A DNA stretch of 64,000 nt from assembly GCA_021904315.1 (NCBI GenBank), contig CM038913.1, positions 3,223,958 to 3,287,957 of the forward strand, in the 5' to 3' direction. Every line of letters begins with the position of its first letter. Position 1 is the stretch's first letter. The notes under the pieces were generated by a model. The model saw only the letters and a list, made by a program, of their open reading frames with translations, ran no database searches and was not told the DNA's origin. Position numbers and translations under genes: made by a program. Shown here in pieces: positions 21,601 to 35,139 of the stretch. This DNA is from Sphagnum magellanicum (lineage: Eukaryota > Streptophyta > Sphagnopsida > Sphagnales > Sphagnaceae).

Positions 21601-24600
21601 ATGAAAGTATATGTCAAGTAACATTCATTTATTATATTATTTTTATAAGAATATAATTCTTAAAACATTAAAAAAATGAACTTAAAAGATAGATGAAAAG
21701 TAGATTTGAAACTAATTAATTTATATGTGTTCAAACCTATTTTTTCATTAAATCAAATAGATATGTACCAATTTATGATATGAAGATCATCATCTAGTTT
21801 AACAAACCATCAATTTGTTTTCCTATTTTATTTGACACTTGGGTACATTAACAAATATAAGAGCCATAGGAAATGTAGCCTTTGTTTTGTTTTTCATGTT
21901 TTAGTATTAAATTTTATATTAATATTGTACATTTCTTTAATATGTTTTGATGATAATGTTTTTAATATATTATGGAAACACATGTAAAAATTTGAAATGA
22001 ATCTAATGAAATTTGAATTCTCAAAAACATTATTTAAACATTGGTACCAATGTTTTACAATATTTTTACTACTTGAAAAAACCCATAAATGGCTCCTAAA
22101 GGACTTGAAAATGACATAATTTTGAAGAGATTCTTAAAACACATATTCACATAAGAGTATAATGCAACATATTTTGGGGTCAAAAGTACATTTTTATGAC
22201 TTTTTGCAGCTTACAAATGAAATATTCCTAATATACATTAAGAATCTTTTGGAATAAGCAGTCACCAAATTAAGTCCTTACTAAAGGTGCGCCCCCGGTT
22301 CCTTATTTTGTGAATGTACCCACCTACTTGAAACAAAAAACTTGCATTCAAAAATAGATGTCAAAAGCTATTTGTATTTTTTAAAACCTACTTTTACAAG
22401 TTGGAATTCTAAAATTAATGCACATATTATCTTTTATCATTCAAGCAAAAACATTAAATGCTTCACAATTTTATGATGATTTTAATTGTTATTTAAAATC
22501 TACTTGTTGCAATTTTGACAAAGTTAAAAAGTTGTTCATTTTATTTTGTTGACACTTAGATTCAAATCTTCCTTTTAAAAAAATTTAAATAATAGACATG
22601 CCTTTGAATATTTTTTAATTCTTTTAATATATGATGAATGGACTAGTCCTAGATTTGAACACCTATTTAATTAATTTAGGACTTTACCCAACCTAATGGA
22701 TGGTATGAACTCTACCTAATGGCAACTAGATTTAAGAAATGTAAATTTACATTCAAGAAAAAACAATAATATTACATCCATGTAGACATTTGGTTTCAAA
22801 AGAATTCATACCAATTTTTTTATGCAACATTTTCAATCATTGTTTTTAATACATTAAAGGGCATGAAACCGATCTAACAACACCAACATTGTCACTGGAT
22901 CCATTCGTCTTGCTCATACTATAACAAATATAATATGCTAGTTTCAAAATGAATATATTGATATGATAAAAAGAGTATTTTGCGTAGTGCCCACTAAGTG
23001 AAAATTATAGATTATTCATTATGAAGGTTGGAATTCAATGCTCCTATTCATAAGAAACAAAAATTCTATTTATTAAATTAAAAAAACTAGGCACAACATG
23101 TGCTAATTCCTCAATCGCAATAATGTTTATGGATCCAAAGTTGTTCATACTACAATAAAATCATTAATTATATTTGGCAACTCTTTGCCATGAAAGAGAA
23201 AAATAGATGTTTGGTGGCCACTAGGGATTAAGGTTAAGGTCGAAAAAAAATATTATCGATAGTTAGTATCCAAGAATATACACACACAAATTTCTGCAAT
23301 AAACAAATTCCTTAATGCCACATTATGCCACAAAAGAGAAAAATAGACACCCAAGTGGCCATCAAGGATGCAAAAAAATGACCATCGGCCACAACTATCT
23401 AAGAATATACACACATCATTTTTTATGATCAAAACATTGTTTAAAAATATGCCACATCAAACACAAAAGAACCCAAATTTTTTAAAAAATTCTAATAAAT
23501 ATATAGTTAATGCCATGAAAGCGCAAGCACACACTAGAAGAAATCTTGTCCATTGCAACCTTTAATTTGCAACTACATTACGGCTAGTGTCTAAATTGAC
23601 TGATTTTGCAACTACAATTGTGTTAGGCCAATGTGTCATTGTAGTCACAAGTCATTTTAATTGCATATGCAACTACAACATGGCTAAGATTAAGTTTTAG
23701 TTGTAGATGTAACTATACATACAATTGTTTAGATTGTAGTTGAAAAAGTGGATTAAAATTGAACATTTTTCATCCATTTTTCATGGCATTTGTTGATGGA
23801 TGATAACTGAATCATTTCTGCAACTAGAATGGTTTCTCTTATTACTACAACAATATGTTGTGCCACATGTTTAAAAAAATTAATGAAATGTATGGCACAA
23901 TTTGTTATTTTTTTCAATATATTGAAATATTAACTATTCAACATATTCATTCATGGACATTGGACTTCCTTTGTTATTTTCCATGGATATTCCATCTTAT
24001 TATCTATGGGTCTTCTAAATGCATATACATCCATTGAGGAAAACTTCACATGGGTCTATTGAACAAGTCTTATGGGTCTTCCAATATATTTAAATTTTGA
24101 ACACAATTCCATACATGACTAGATTTATACATGTGATATTGGCCTATTCTCCATTAAATGCAAAACCTACTATATAAATTTACATGTACCAATACAAAAA
24201 ATATCATCAACCTTAAACTATAACAAGTTCAAGACCTAGGATATTTTATGTGTAAAGAAAATTAAACATGTACATTTGCCAATTGAAATTTGAACAAAAT
24301 GTAAAAGAAAGTTGGTACAATCTAATTTAGATAGTTGAATCTTACATAGTAGGACCATAAACCATAGAGTAAAGAGGCACAAAATTCACATCTACTTGTA
24401 AGAATATTTCATTACGATTTGAAATGAAATGTGCAAATGTTGCAATTCGTAATGAAAGGTGCAAATGTTCACACTTTAAATCATGCCACATCATCCATTT
24501 CCAAGTTAACTTGTTAGGCTTAAATAGCTAAAACAATTTCTTTTCTATTCAACTTTATTGTACCTACTAACACCTTATTATTATCTAAATCTGGAAATTC

Positions 24601-25364
24601 ATGTGGAGCTTCAAGCCCAGACACAACACCATGTGCATCAATGTAATCAATATAGGTGTCTGCAACAAGTCAATGACTTCTGAGCTCCCTTCCAAGCATA
24701 ACCTTCCACCATGATGATTTTGGCTCATTCCAGAAAAAACACATGTTGAACTTGTGCAGGAGAAACAAATGGTTCATCAAATTCATGTAATATGTGATGA
24801 AAATTTGCAAGCAAAAAACTTGTGTCATCTTGTTTATAGGTAGGGTTGCCTCTATTTTCAATCCCATTTTCCACCCAACTGCAATGAAACAACATAATTG
24901 GTGAAGCTATTGGACCATAATCCAACTGTAGAATCTCTTTCAAGGTCCTAACATACTAGATCTAACAAAGCACATCATCTTCACTCCCTTGCGATTATTG
25001 GAAAATGGATGCAACACTAGAATCATATGCAACTAACAAATTGTTTTATTCATTATCGATTCTGAAGTGGTTCCCATATGCCTCCATGTACTAATACATG
25101 TCCTTAATTTAACATTAATAGTCCATCTTCAACTTTGTCATGTCACATGATATAAATGAAAATCCTACATGATTGACATTATATACCATTTGAAAATAAA
25201 ATAAGGGGTTTTTATAAACATAAATGAAAGATGCAAGATGATTATAACATAAGATCTCACATGAAGGAGATTTAATTGTAAAACAAGATTACTATGCTTA
25301 TGATGAGATAAGATGTTATGTGAACAAGATTTTTATGTAAAAACTTGCAATGCTTAAAATGTTT

Positions 25365-25829
25365 CTTTAGTGTGTTCAAAATGAGGCCTCTAGAATAGAT
25401 ACAAAAGATTATTTTCTTTCATGACACGAAATGCCCTAATATAGATCTTGAGAACATGGAAGAAAACAAAACCATTGCATGATGTTAGTGTGTTGAAAAT
25501 GAGACATCTAGAATCTAGGAAGGATTATTTGATTTCATGATACGAAATGCCTCAAAATAGATATGGAGAACATGGGAGAAAGCAAAACCATTGCATGATG
25601 TTAGTGTGTTGAAAATGAGACATCTAGAATCTAGGAAGGATTATTTGATTTCATGATACGAGATGCCTCAAAATGGATATGGAGAACATGGGAGAAAGCA
25701 AAACCATTGCATGATGTTAGTGTGTTGAAAATGAGACATCTAGAATCTAGGAAGGATTATTTGATTTCATGATACGAGATGTCTCAAAATAGATATGGAG
25801 AACATGGGAGAAAGCAAAATCATTGCATT
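25365..25829. repeat. 116-bp tandem repeat, about four copies
   Basis: The marker GATGTTAGTGTGTTGAAAATG starts near 25481, 25597 and 25713, so the period is 116 bp. The last three units are nearly identical (ATCTAGAATCTAGGAAGG and TTTCATGATACG in each). The first unit (about 25365-25480) is clearly older and more diverged. A short local satellite-like expansion. Confidence 0.9.
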
Positions 25830-26960
25830 TAAACATTAGTGAACATGACAAATAGTGTTTTAAAGGCTATCCACACAAGGTGCTCATATTTAAGTTATCT
25901 ATTTAAATGCCTATGCTTTAGATTGTTTACCTACAACAAAATGAAAGAAAGGTATACATGTGTGTGTGTGCAATGCGTGAATTTACATATCATTGGTAAA
26001 ATGTGCCAAGATATTTCTTCTACTAATTTTTTTGTTCCAATATCGTCTATTTACTCAATGTTGGTGGACTTTACACCATATCTAATTACTACCAAAACAA
26101 GATCCATTCTACTAACATATGTGTTTTACTAACTAATATGCCCATATTAATCACATTAAGATTGTTTTATCTTTTGTAATTTCATGTTCATAACATAAAA
26201 TTGGACAAAGATATTAATGTCCAAATTTGAAAATCACATTTGTTGAACCCCTTAATGTAACCATGCTAGATTCAAAATTCTTCTTTTCAAATGTTTGATA
26301 TGGAAGAAACTAAATGATAATTGATGATATATGTTGGCAAGGAAAATGAACATGATTATGGATTACCATTAAGATTGTTAAAATAAACATGATGCACCAC
26401 ATTTACATTAGTTGTTAGGGTTAACATACACCAAATTTACATCAATTTTCATTTTGGCATCATGTTTAAAATGTCATTTAATGTGGTCAATGATGATTTG
26501 ATTGAATATTCCTAAAATGATGTTTTCTCATTTTGCAAGTTTAAATTATTTTTATTATTTATTATTAATTTATAGGTATTAAATTTTGGTGACCATAAGG
26601 GGACCAAGATCTAGTTCGTGCACCTTATTTAAAATCAAAAGTAAAAACTCCAAATTGTTCAAATAATGACAAAATTCAATTGCCAAATTTGGACATTCCA
26701 ATTTTTTTCTTGGGACTAAATTTAAATTTCCATAAGGACTAAACCCATGTTCACCTTGGTCGGCCTTATCCTCAAAACTTGTGGTGATGGGAATTAAATC
26801 TTGAAAAGAATAGATGCCCCTTTTTCTTGGTGGCATATGTACACAATGATGCCCACCATAGTTAGGTTGATTATTCTAGATGACAATTAGCATGGTCCAT
26901 AAGTCCCAACCACTAGTTGTACATAGATGGGTTCATGCTACAATTCATACTTGAATATAA

Positions 26961-27097
26961 TTTTAGCTTCCAACAAAGAGAGGATTCTCATTTCATTGCA
27001 TAAGGCTTTTAGTTGTTGAACCAAATTTGTTTGAAAGAGCTAAAACAATTTTACATAATTTTAGCTTCCACCAAAGAGAAGGTTTCCATTTTCATTG
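26961..27097. repeat. Duplicated 40-bp block
   Basis: ATTTTAGCTTCCAACAAAGA (26961 onward) recurs with small changes at 27058, followed in both by a TTTCATTG stretch. The offset is 97 bp. Probably a small old tandem duplication. Confidence 0.6.
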
Positions 27098-27781
27098 TTT
27101 ATAGCTTGTTGTTCTTCAAAGCACTTGAAAAAGCCAAAACCCTTGTGACATATGGCAAATACTGTTTTGATATGGGATAAATTATTTACACATACCCAAG
27201 GGTTGATGGTTGTAGTTGTAGGAATTGCAACCTTGATCATCTTGCATTCCATGCCCTAAACCCTAAACCTTAAATGGTCATGTTTGCAATTACAAATTTG
27301 GTATTGTATAATTTTTGGGCCATATGGTTGTGCATGCAACTAACGTGCAATTAAATATGTACAACATGGACACGCGTCATAAAAAAAATGGCCTAAATTT
27401 ATACATATTTAAATTAGTATACTTAATATATCTACTTAGGCTATGTACAATAATATTATGTACCTCTAATACTAAGTTTAAACCCATGTTAACTTAAGCT
27501 AGCCTAAACTACCTTAGGCTAAACAAACTAAAAAGTTAAATTAACCACGATTAAATTAAGTTAAACTAAACTAAACTAATTATGGCTAAATTAAATTAAA
27601 CTAAACTAAACCATAATTTAAATATATATTACAATTTTCCAATTTTTATTTGTCAAATATACTTAAATATTTGTTTTGGCAAGTAGAAGTTTTCTTTTAA
27701 ATTTTATTTAGCATAATTTCAGAAAATGTAAATTTGATAGTATTATATATTATTATAAATAATCATAATTATTAATTAGAT

Positions 27782-27785
<4 letters not shown>

Positions 27786-27821
<36 letters not shown>
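27786..27821. repeat. (TA)n microsatellite
   Basis: Uninterrupted TA run of about 18 units. Confidence 0.95.
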
Positions 27822-27826
<5 letters not shown>

Positions 27827-29204
27827 AGGTATTATATATTAAAATTTTATTATTCTAAAAAAAATATTTATGATAAATAGGCTACACTAATTAATTAACC
27901 TATAAGTACACAAACAACCTAAGTTAATTACTAGTTTAAACTATATAATAATATTAAAATAATATTTTCATTAAGTAATCAAAATTATTAAAAATATCCT
28001 ACAATCATTTTTGAAGTGCCAAGGAAAAGGAGTTCTGAAAAATTAACAAGAACAAAAATAAGAAAAATAAGTTTCAAATTACAAAACATTCGTTTTTTTT
28101 TTTTCTTCTCTTTGAACCCCTCCTACTTTCAAACTTCATAAATTTCTTATTTCTTACTCATGTCAAACGATTTAAAATGCTATAAGAACACCACCTTAAG
28201 TTCTACAAATCATGTTTGAATTTTAATAGCAACAAAGCAACATAAAAAGGATGTTTTGGGTGTTTAAGAACCAGCCTATGTAGTGTTCAATGGTATTTTT
28301 TTTGAGTTATTGACCCCCTTTACTTTTATGGGGCCATAATGTTCTCATTTCTAATCCATTTTCAACAATTCTTAGTGTGTTAGATGCACCAAGAGGAGGG
28401 CTTCAAGTTTTGTTTAGACACCACAAACAATGAAACCCTTTCCTAATACAATAGTTGCATCTAATGTGTAATTAAGTTGGTTCATGAGGTTTGCAATGAA
28501 ATTTTTTATCCCATATCCTTTAGCTTCCAATTCAATTTGGCATAGTATATAATTAGGGGCAATAGCTATGTAATAACCAAAGACCAAGTGCCATTGGGGA
28601 TGAGTGGTGAAAAAAAACTTGACCTTTGTAAATTGATTAAACTTAAAAATGAAATTGGATTATTTTAAACCTACCCATATAGCCTAAGCCTAGCTACTTT
28701 TCAACCTACTTCAATGCCTAAGTAAACCTACCTACTTAGTAGGGTTTAATATGTACCGACCTACCTAGGCACCACGTGTCAACATTTTATTAGCCTTAAA
28801 TTGGACAACTTAGATTTCATTAATTAATATTTTAAAATTAAAAAAAATAGGTGGGCTCTAATTGCCATGTGTCATCATATAATTGGTGTTTAAAAGTGGA
28901 CACATATCAAATGGTCAATGAATGTTCTATGGTGTGCCACGAGTCATCATCTTAGTGATAGAAAATTTAATGATTGAGATTAATCCAATGAATTTTTAAT
29001 TGTGAAAACACAAAATAATTAAATAGTGACACATGGCCATAAACAAGTTGTTCAATTTTTAAACACCTGTCATACTTTGATTAGTTACTTTATAGTTGCA
29101 AAGAAAGTTGCACATAAGGTGCAACTACATTTAAATTGGTATGTATAGATGAACATGTATATACGGTGTTAATATACATGTTGCATACGTAGTGTCACAT
29201 GCAA

Positions 29205-29325
29205 CTAAATGTCATGTGCAACTTATTTTAAGCAACTACACAAATTTCAAATTGCATGTGTCACATGCTGTTAAATATCATGTGTGCAACTTGTTTTACG
29301 TAACTACACAAATTTGCAATTAAAT
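29205..29325. repeat. Imperfect tandem repeat, unit about 66 bp
   Basis: ATGTCATGTGCAACTTATTTT...AACTACACAAATTT is followed by a second copy with ATATCATGTGTGCAACTTG...AACTACACAAATTT. Related GCAACTAC-containing sequence occurs near 29120 and 23560-23720. Confidence 0.55.
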
Positions 29326-29487
29326 TTATTTGCAAATGATATTTGCAAAACCCAAAATTTCTACTACTGATTGGATCCGTATGATGAAAAATCCCAAATT
29401 CTTACAAAATACCATTTTTACATTTCTAATGATCGAAAGCATGATTCTGAATTTGTTTAACATTGTTTCAAATTGCATTAGCAATAC

Positions 29488-30598
29488 ATGGTGGATCATG
29501 AATACACACCACAATGGCATTGGGTGTGGAGTGATAGCTATGCAACACAATTTGAAAGTAGTAAGCCATGGTTTATTGTGTCAAGGTATCCTAGTATGAT
29601 TAGAGGTTACAAAATGTTGTGGAGCTTTTTTGGTAGTGGTCATGGGAAGGGACCCCATGATGGGGCAGGGGTTGTGGTTAAGAATTTTTTTCAAAAAGAG
29701 TAGCTCAATGCTCATGGGATGAGGTTACAAAATGTTGAAGAGGTGGTTGCCTTCTTACATGAACAATTATCAAGCAAACCATAATCATCTTATTCTGGTT
29801 CATGAAAGCCACTATAAATAAAATTTTGGCATTTGAAAGCAAAGGATGTTGATAGAAGATCTCCTTTATTTATTTGTGATCCTATCAAAGGGACAATGAA
29901 AATCCATTTAATCTGTTCTATGAACATGAACAACCTCATTCAACTTTTTGTTAAAGATTTGGCATGCTTATGTGGATTTTGTTTGGATATACAATCAATG
30001 GAGTTTGTGCATTAATATCCCATAGACTAACCATTGAGTGCCAAAGGTTTTGCAACCTCAAGATCCTCAATCTTTATAAGATACCATGATTGAAATTTGG
30101 GATGGAGATTGGCAATTTGGAATAGAAGGTGGGCTTTCAAAATCAAGTTGTCCTATTTGCATTTTGGGTCCATTTGTGTATTTTCATTGATCCTAATTTA
30201 AATTGATTATGGGTTCTTGCATACTATGTAGGTGATGAAATGGCTAATGTTCTAGAGGTTGGTGACAACCTAGTAGTTAATGCTGAGGATGACAATTTAA
30301 AAGGTGTGTATTTCTATACCACAACACTTCATAAGGTATGGAAAGCTTTCACTGATCATTGGGGGACTTCTTTGATGAAGGTGATGATGTTGTAGTAGGA
30401 ATATATTATCAAAAATGGGGAAGTAATGATTCTTCCTATGACATGTTAAAAGATTCACATGTCTATGTGTATTCACATTTGGTTATAGCAATACAATTTA
30501 TGATGCCACAAAAAAACCACCGTGTGAATGGAAATGATCCGGTGTATGAACTATCAGAAGATGTCTTAAAAAGCATTAATGAGGTTATTATTCTTTAA
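29488..30598 (+). pseudogene. Decayed transposon-type protein gene, family not identified
   Basis: Three protein-like segments on the plus strand follow in order. First, 29488-29790 includes HWVWSDSYATQFESSKPWF and MLWSFFGSGHGKGPHDGAG, with one in-frame TAG at 29701. Second, 29833-30015 includes DVDRRSPLFICDPIKGTMKIH and then LFVKDLACLCGFCLD. Third, 30359-30598 includes DFFDEGDDVVVGIYYQKWGS, then YVYSHLV and NGNDPVYELSEDVL. The SDxxAxQF and GHGKGPHDGAG patterns recall a class of transposase-like proteins repeated in plant and animal genomes, but I cannot name the family with certainty. Stops and gaps between segments show it is not functional. The TAG at 29701 would be CAG before a C-to-T change. 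Confidence 0.5.
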
Positions 30599-32985
30599 AA
30601 GTGGATGACTAGAATGATGGATCTTTTTTAATCTTTGATTAGGTTGACTTTTTTAGATCTATGTTACAAATCCATATGTATTTAAAAAGTCTGGTATGTT
30701 GTTAGACAAATAGTTCAAAATAACATCTAGGGTTGTGTTCAATGGGGTTCAATCCCATTTTGAACTTCATTGTAAACCTAGAACATGCCATTTGATTATC
30801 ATATCATGTTTATGTATAAAATTGAACTAGGATTAGGGTTACAAGGAATGTGGCAAGTTGTAGGTAATTATTATTGGAAGTATTTTAAGTGGATGGTTGA
30901 CAACTCAAAGTTTGTGAGTTTCTAAACTTCTTTTTCTACATTGTGTTGCTTTTTACATTATAATTGTATGTTAAGGAGATTAAACACTTTTGGAAATAAT
31001 AAAATCTTTTGTTGTACAATTTTTTTGGTAAACTTTTTAATGAACCCAATTATACAAATGGTGATGCTTAAGGATCTAGTATCATGAATCCTTTAGTTGT
31101 TGACCAAAGTTCTTTTGAAGATTTGGGGTGGTTCTAAGAAAATTTTAATGTCATTGAAAATAATAGATCACCTTCAAAGGTTGCTATGGGAAAATTGGTA
31201 TGTCTATAGGTTTGGTATGAATTAGATATTCAATAATATTTCTTCAAATTATATTTTTAATCGATGTGAAGGCCTACATCAAGGTGGATTTTATATAAGC
31301 TTGTAGGTGAGCAAATCTTTCAACCTTAACATGTGGATGTTTTGGTGTTCAAAATATAAAGTTCATATTGCATTGGTTATGAAGCGTACATGTTACAAAA
31401 TGATAGTACATGCATGTAACTATGTGATTTTCTTGATAGAAGGAAAAAAAAAAGAATATGCATTTGAGTAAATCAATAAAAGAAACCAAGTAAACAAGCA
31501 TGCCTAAGAGGTAATTATTTTATGTTATAGATCCATGTATCAAGGAAAATTAAGATTTGTGGAAATATCATGTATTCTTAAATAGTCTAAGATAATTTTT
31601 GATCAATTCTTGAGTTGGTTGCCTTATAGATTCGATTATCATTATGTTTAAGCTTGATTATTTTCATTTATTGTTTATTTCTGCAATGACACATCTTTTA
31701 ATGGTTGATTGGCTCTTGTAATTGTTGTGTGAACAATTGGTTCACAAGGTAAAAAGTCTTGTGGTGAAGGGAGATTTGAAACATGTGTGATCATGTAGCA
31801 CCCAGTTGAAGTTGATATTTTAAATTCTACCTGCAAATCTATAAAATATTACAAAGTATTCAAATGGTTCATCAAATGGGTAGCTACATCATTTGAAATA
31901 TTCAAATGGTTTATCAAATGGAACAGCTGCATCACGTAGATTCAATTTATGGTTCATCAAAATTGGATTCAAGTGGATGAAATCCAAGTGATGCCATTAA
32001 TCCATTTATTGAGCCAAGGATGCATCAAATGGAACAGTTGCATTATTTGGATTCAAATGGTTCATCAAATCAGTAAAGTGATGGTTCATCTTGTTGATAT
32101 GAGTTGCATGAATCACTATGACATAGTAAGGATCTATTGACTTGTAAGGACTGTTATAGATTCTAAGGATGTTTATGTACCCATGGGGACCTAATTTGGC
32201 CTTGTTAAGGATTGTTGTTGAATGATATGTAGTTTTCAAATGTCATTACTGATGTGTGGTGACTAATAAGGACTTTGAAACTTGCATTTGGATTGTAACA
32301 AACATGAAGGGAAGTTTATGTACTCATTTCAATCTAAATTGAATTCAATGGATTGTTGTAGAATCTTATGTAGTTTTCTAACCAAAGGACTTCCAACCAC
32401 CACAAGCATGTCCATGGATTCTCATATTTAAAGATTTTTTTTTTTAAGAAATTGGTTCAAGATGGAGAGGCTACAACTTGTAATATGAACCAAGGTTGTC
32501 AATCATGGAAGTAGCGCATTGGTAGTGTGCTTGGTGCCACAAACTTATAGCCACCAAAATGTTGAGCTTGAGCTCAAAAATTAGTTGATGCAAAGGCTTT
32601 TTAATCACACACTCAAGTACATAAGCTGAGTACACAATGATTTTAGTGTATTTAAATCACTTCAATATTCCTTCCAAAGCTACTTGGTTATGACTTTGGC
32701 ACATCAATTTGACTTCTGCAATCCACATAACTCTGGATGAGATTATATATATGATCAACATTTATCAAATTAAATGTTCAAGAATATTTAATAATAGTAT
32801 ATTGCAAGATCCAAAGATATACTAAAAGCACAAAAGCTTTTCAGTTTTAAGTTTCATATTCCTTAAACATGGAATATGGCAAGCTCCATAAATAATATTG
32901 CAAAATCTTAACATAATAGACTATTTCAAAATCTTAGCATCATTAGATTATTGCAGAATCTTAGCATAATCATACACACTACCAC
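30599..32985. other. Intergenic DNA with short imperfect repeats
   Basis: No gene seen. It contains a degenerate repeat of ATTCAAATGGTTCATCAAATGG-like units at about 31858-32075. An imperfect duplication (AAGTTTATGTAC...GATTGTTGT...TATGTAGTTTTC) spans about 32165-32395. A three-unit 33-bp repeat of AAATCTTAGCAT type lies at about 32895-32970. Confidence 0.55.
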
Positions 32986-33130
32986 AAACATATTTACTTC
33001 ATCTACATGAAGAAGACCCCTGGAACAATCTTTGCTTTCCCTTCCTTTTGCCATTTTGCAACATTCTTGTCAATATGTTCCCAAAGCTCTAAGCAAATCT
33101 CACCAGTAGCTCTAGTTAAAAACAGACTTT
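32986..33130 (-). pseudogene. RuvB-like 2 (TIP49b) gene fragment
   Basis: The minus strand reads FLTRATGEICLELWEHIDK, then NVAKWQKEGKAKIVPGVFFM. After a 2-nt frame shift GATGAAGTAAATATGTTT gives DEVNMF. This lines up with the RuvBL2 segment of pattern TGEI..EVREQI...VAEW.EEGKAEI.PGVLFIDEVHML, which ends in the Walker B motif of this AAA+ ATPase (INO80/SWR1 and R2TP subunit). The match covers about 45 residues. The rest of the gene is not seen nearby, and the Walker B segment is frameshifted, so it is a dead fragment, either a captured exon or the remains of a degenerated copy. Confidence 0.75.
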
Positions 33131-33274
33131 AATCGTTGAGTCCTAGAAAATAAAATCAAAATCATGAAAATTATTACTAAGAATAATCTAGAACAACATA
33201 GCCCATCACCACAACTCATGAGTTTAGGATTAGATACATCTATAATATAATACAATTTTACCTTGAGTTAATTC

Positions 33275-33975
33275 TATGTGAGCTCCATCATCAACAAGCA
33301 ATAGGTTTGGAAATATTGATGCCTAAACTTCCACTGTGATCCTTTGGTGCAAGGTATCAAGCTCCAACAACATTTTCAGCGTCAAAATACATGCAGAAAT
33401 GGGCTTAATTAGCTCAAGGAACAGTTGTCACTGCAACATCTTCATGGTCAGTAATGAATAATACTCAAAAATTCCAAACAAACTATTCAAAATTGAAGAT
33501 TCTTTATGTTTTAAAACATCAACAAGAATTTCTTCTGACAATGTTTGGTCACAAGGGAGGTATGTGCCATCCAAAATAGGGCTTTCCTCTTCCATATTCC
33601 GTGCCTGCAGATTGCCCACTTGGCTACATTGCTTAACTTTTGCTTGTGCACATATACCCTTTGATCCCCAATTCAATAATGGCTTCAGTAGTACATGGTT
33701 CAAAGGGCTTTCATATTACCTATGTAAACAAGATTATGCATTCTCAATAAAACAAACCAAAGAAACTTGAAAGCAATATCCTTACCACATCCCTCCAATA
33801 AGTTCAAGTTGAGTTGCCCACTGGTTGAGTTCCCAAGTGCAGCAACTACACCACCCTCTTGCATATGAGCCTTGACAACAATTTTCTTGCTTCAGACTTG
33901 AACCATAGAGGAGGGGCTAGACTATCTTGTCTAAGTAAAATCAGCAAGGCTTCAACCATGTGGGCAACTGAGAAA
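33275..33975 (-). pseudogene. Fragments of an unrecognised protein gene
   Basis: Two minus-strand segments read like ordinary plant protein. Segment 33975-33830 gives HMVEALLILLRQDSLAPPLW, then FKSEARKLLSRLICKR, before a stop. Segment 33703-33275 gives PLNHVLLKPLLNWGSKGICA, then QARNMEEESPILDGTYLP and later a helical tail ending LLLVDDGAHIELTQ|GTAAAA. A GT...ATAG interval between the segments (about 33788-33726) may be an old intron. I do not recognise the family. Stops and frame breaks indicate a relic. It is in the same orientation as the RuvB-like fragment, but I see no reason to think both came from one gene. Confidence 0.5.
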
Positions 33976-35139
33976 CAATTAACCAAAGAGACCATCCTTT
34001 TTTATGCAAGCTTTCAGCTCCAATCATCTTGACCTGCCAACATTAATCCATTCTTGTGAGGCTTCCTAGATCTTACATCACCCATTGAGATGATACACAT
34101 GAAGCACATAGTCTTTCCTACAACCCAATTCAAACTTCATTAGCAACAATTGTATACAATCAGCATGTTGTTAATTTTTACAAAATTATTCACAATATAT
34201 AATAATATTATAAAAAATATGATAAATTCACTATTGGTGAATTCATTATGCTCATAACAACTGATCCCATTCCCTAGGGAACATAGTGAATTCGCTACAT
34301 TTCTTGTATTATGAAATTCTTAATAACTTGGTCACATCTCTACTAATGATTGGCTTGGAAAAAAATATTCAGGATTACACAAAACCTTATTTAGGGAGCA
34401 TATGGTCCTTTTGATCCTCTAAAATTCTCACAAACCTATCAAAATTTATTACACATTTAAGTAGTTCACTCAAGATAACTAAGGGAAAAAATTCAGATCA
34501 CCAAATCCAACAATTTTATTGGCGATAACATTAGTACTGTAACCCTTGTCTCTAGGCAGAGAAGGTTAAAATTTACAAATCCCCTTCACCCTTTCTCTAC
34601 TTACCACTTGCAAACCACATAGCATAATGGAAAATATATACAAAGTCAATCTTATAGAAAACATTCTAGAAACCCATAAATGTATATGTCAAATTTACAC
34701 GGTAGATGCATACAACTACGTTGGACAAACATGCTCAATTGTTTTATAATTTTTTTGGAACCAATTCCTATAGCATCGAATGATTAAATGTCCATAAATT
34801 TGGCCTCAAGGCCTCCAGCATCAAAGGATTCCCTTGAAGCAAAGCGTAAAAAGAATAAACAAGGTCGGGCCCATTCTTTACCATTTTCAAATAGCATAGG
34901 TTGAAAGCCTTGTATCAAATGGATATTATCACGTGACCCTTCCCAATTGTCGCCATAACTCACTCAGCCACCACCCCCAAGTGGTGGGAATGTGAGACAT
35001 TAAGTATTCCCCATCAAGCTTTGATTGATATGTAGATGGGCTGACAATGTGATGCTTGCACTATTATATTAAGTAGTTAATTGTTGTTCTACAAAACACG
35101 AAAACAAAAAAAGAAATAAAAAATATTATAATGAAAGTT
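33976..35139. other. Intergenic DNA
   Basis: No gene supported. Around 34880-35010 the base composition is more balanced (CACGTGACCC, a CCACCACCCCCAAGTGGTGG near-palindrome at about 34970-34989), which may mark an old repeat end, but no partner was found. Confidence 0.45.

Larger units (their letters stand above)
21601..29480. other. Long AT-rich region without genes
   Basis: About 7.9 kb with no supported gene. It contains the 116-bp tandem array (25365-25829), a duplicated 40-bp block (26961-27000 and 27058-27097), a TAAACTAAACTAAACC-like low-complexity stretch (about 27450-27620), a (TA)n microsatellite, GCAACTAC-rich patches (23570-23720), and a short tandem repeat near 29200-29325. ORFs here are all under 100 codons and featureless. 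Confidence 0.55.
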
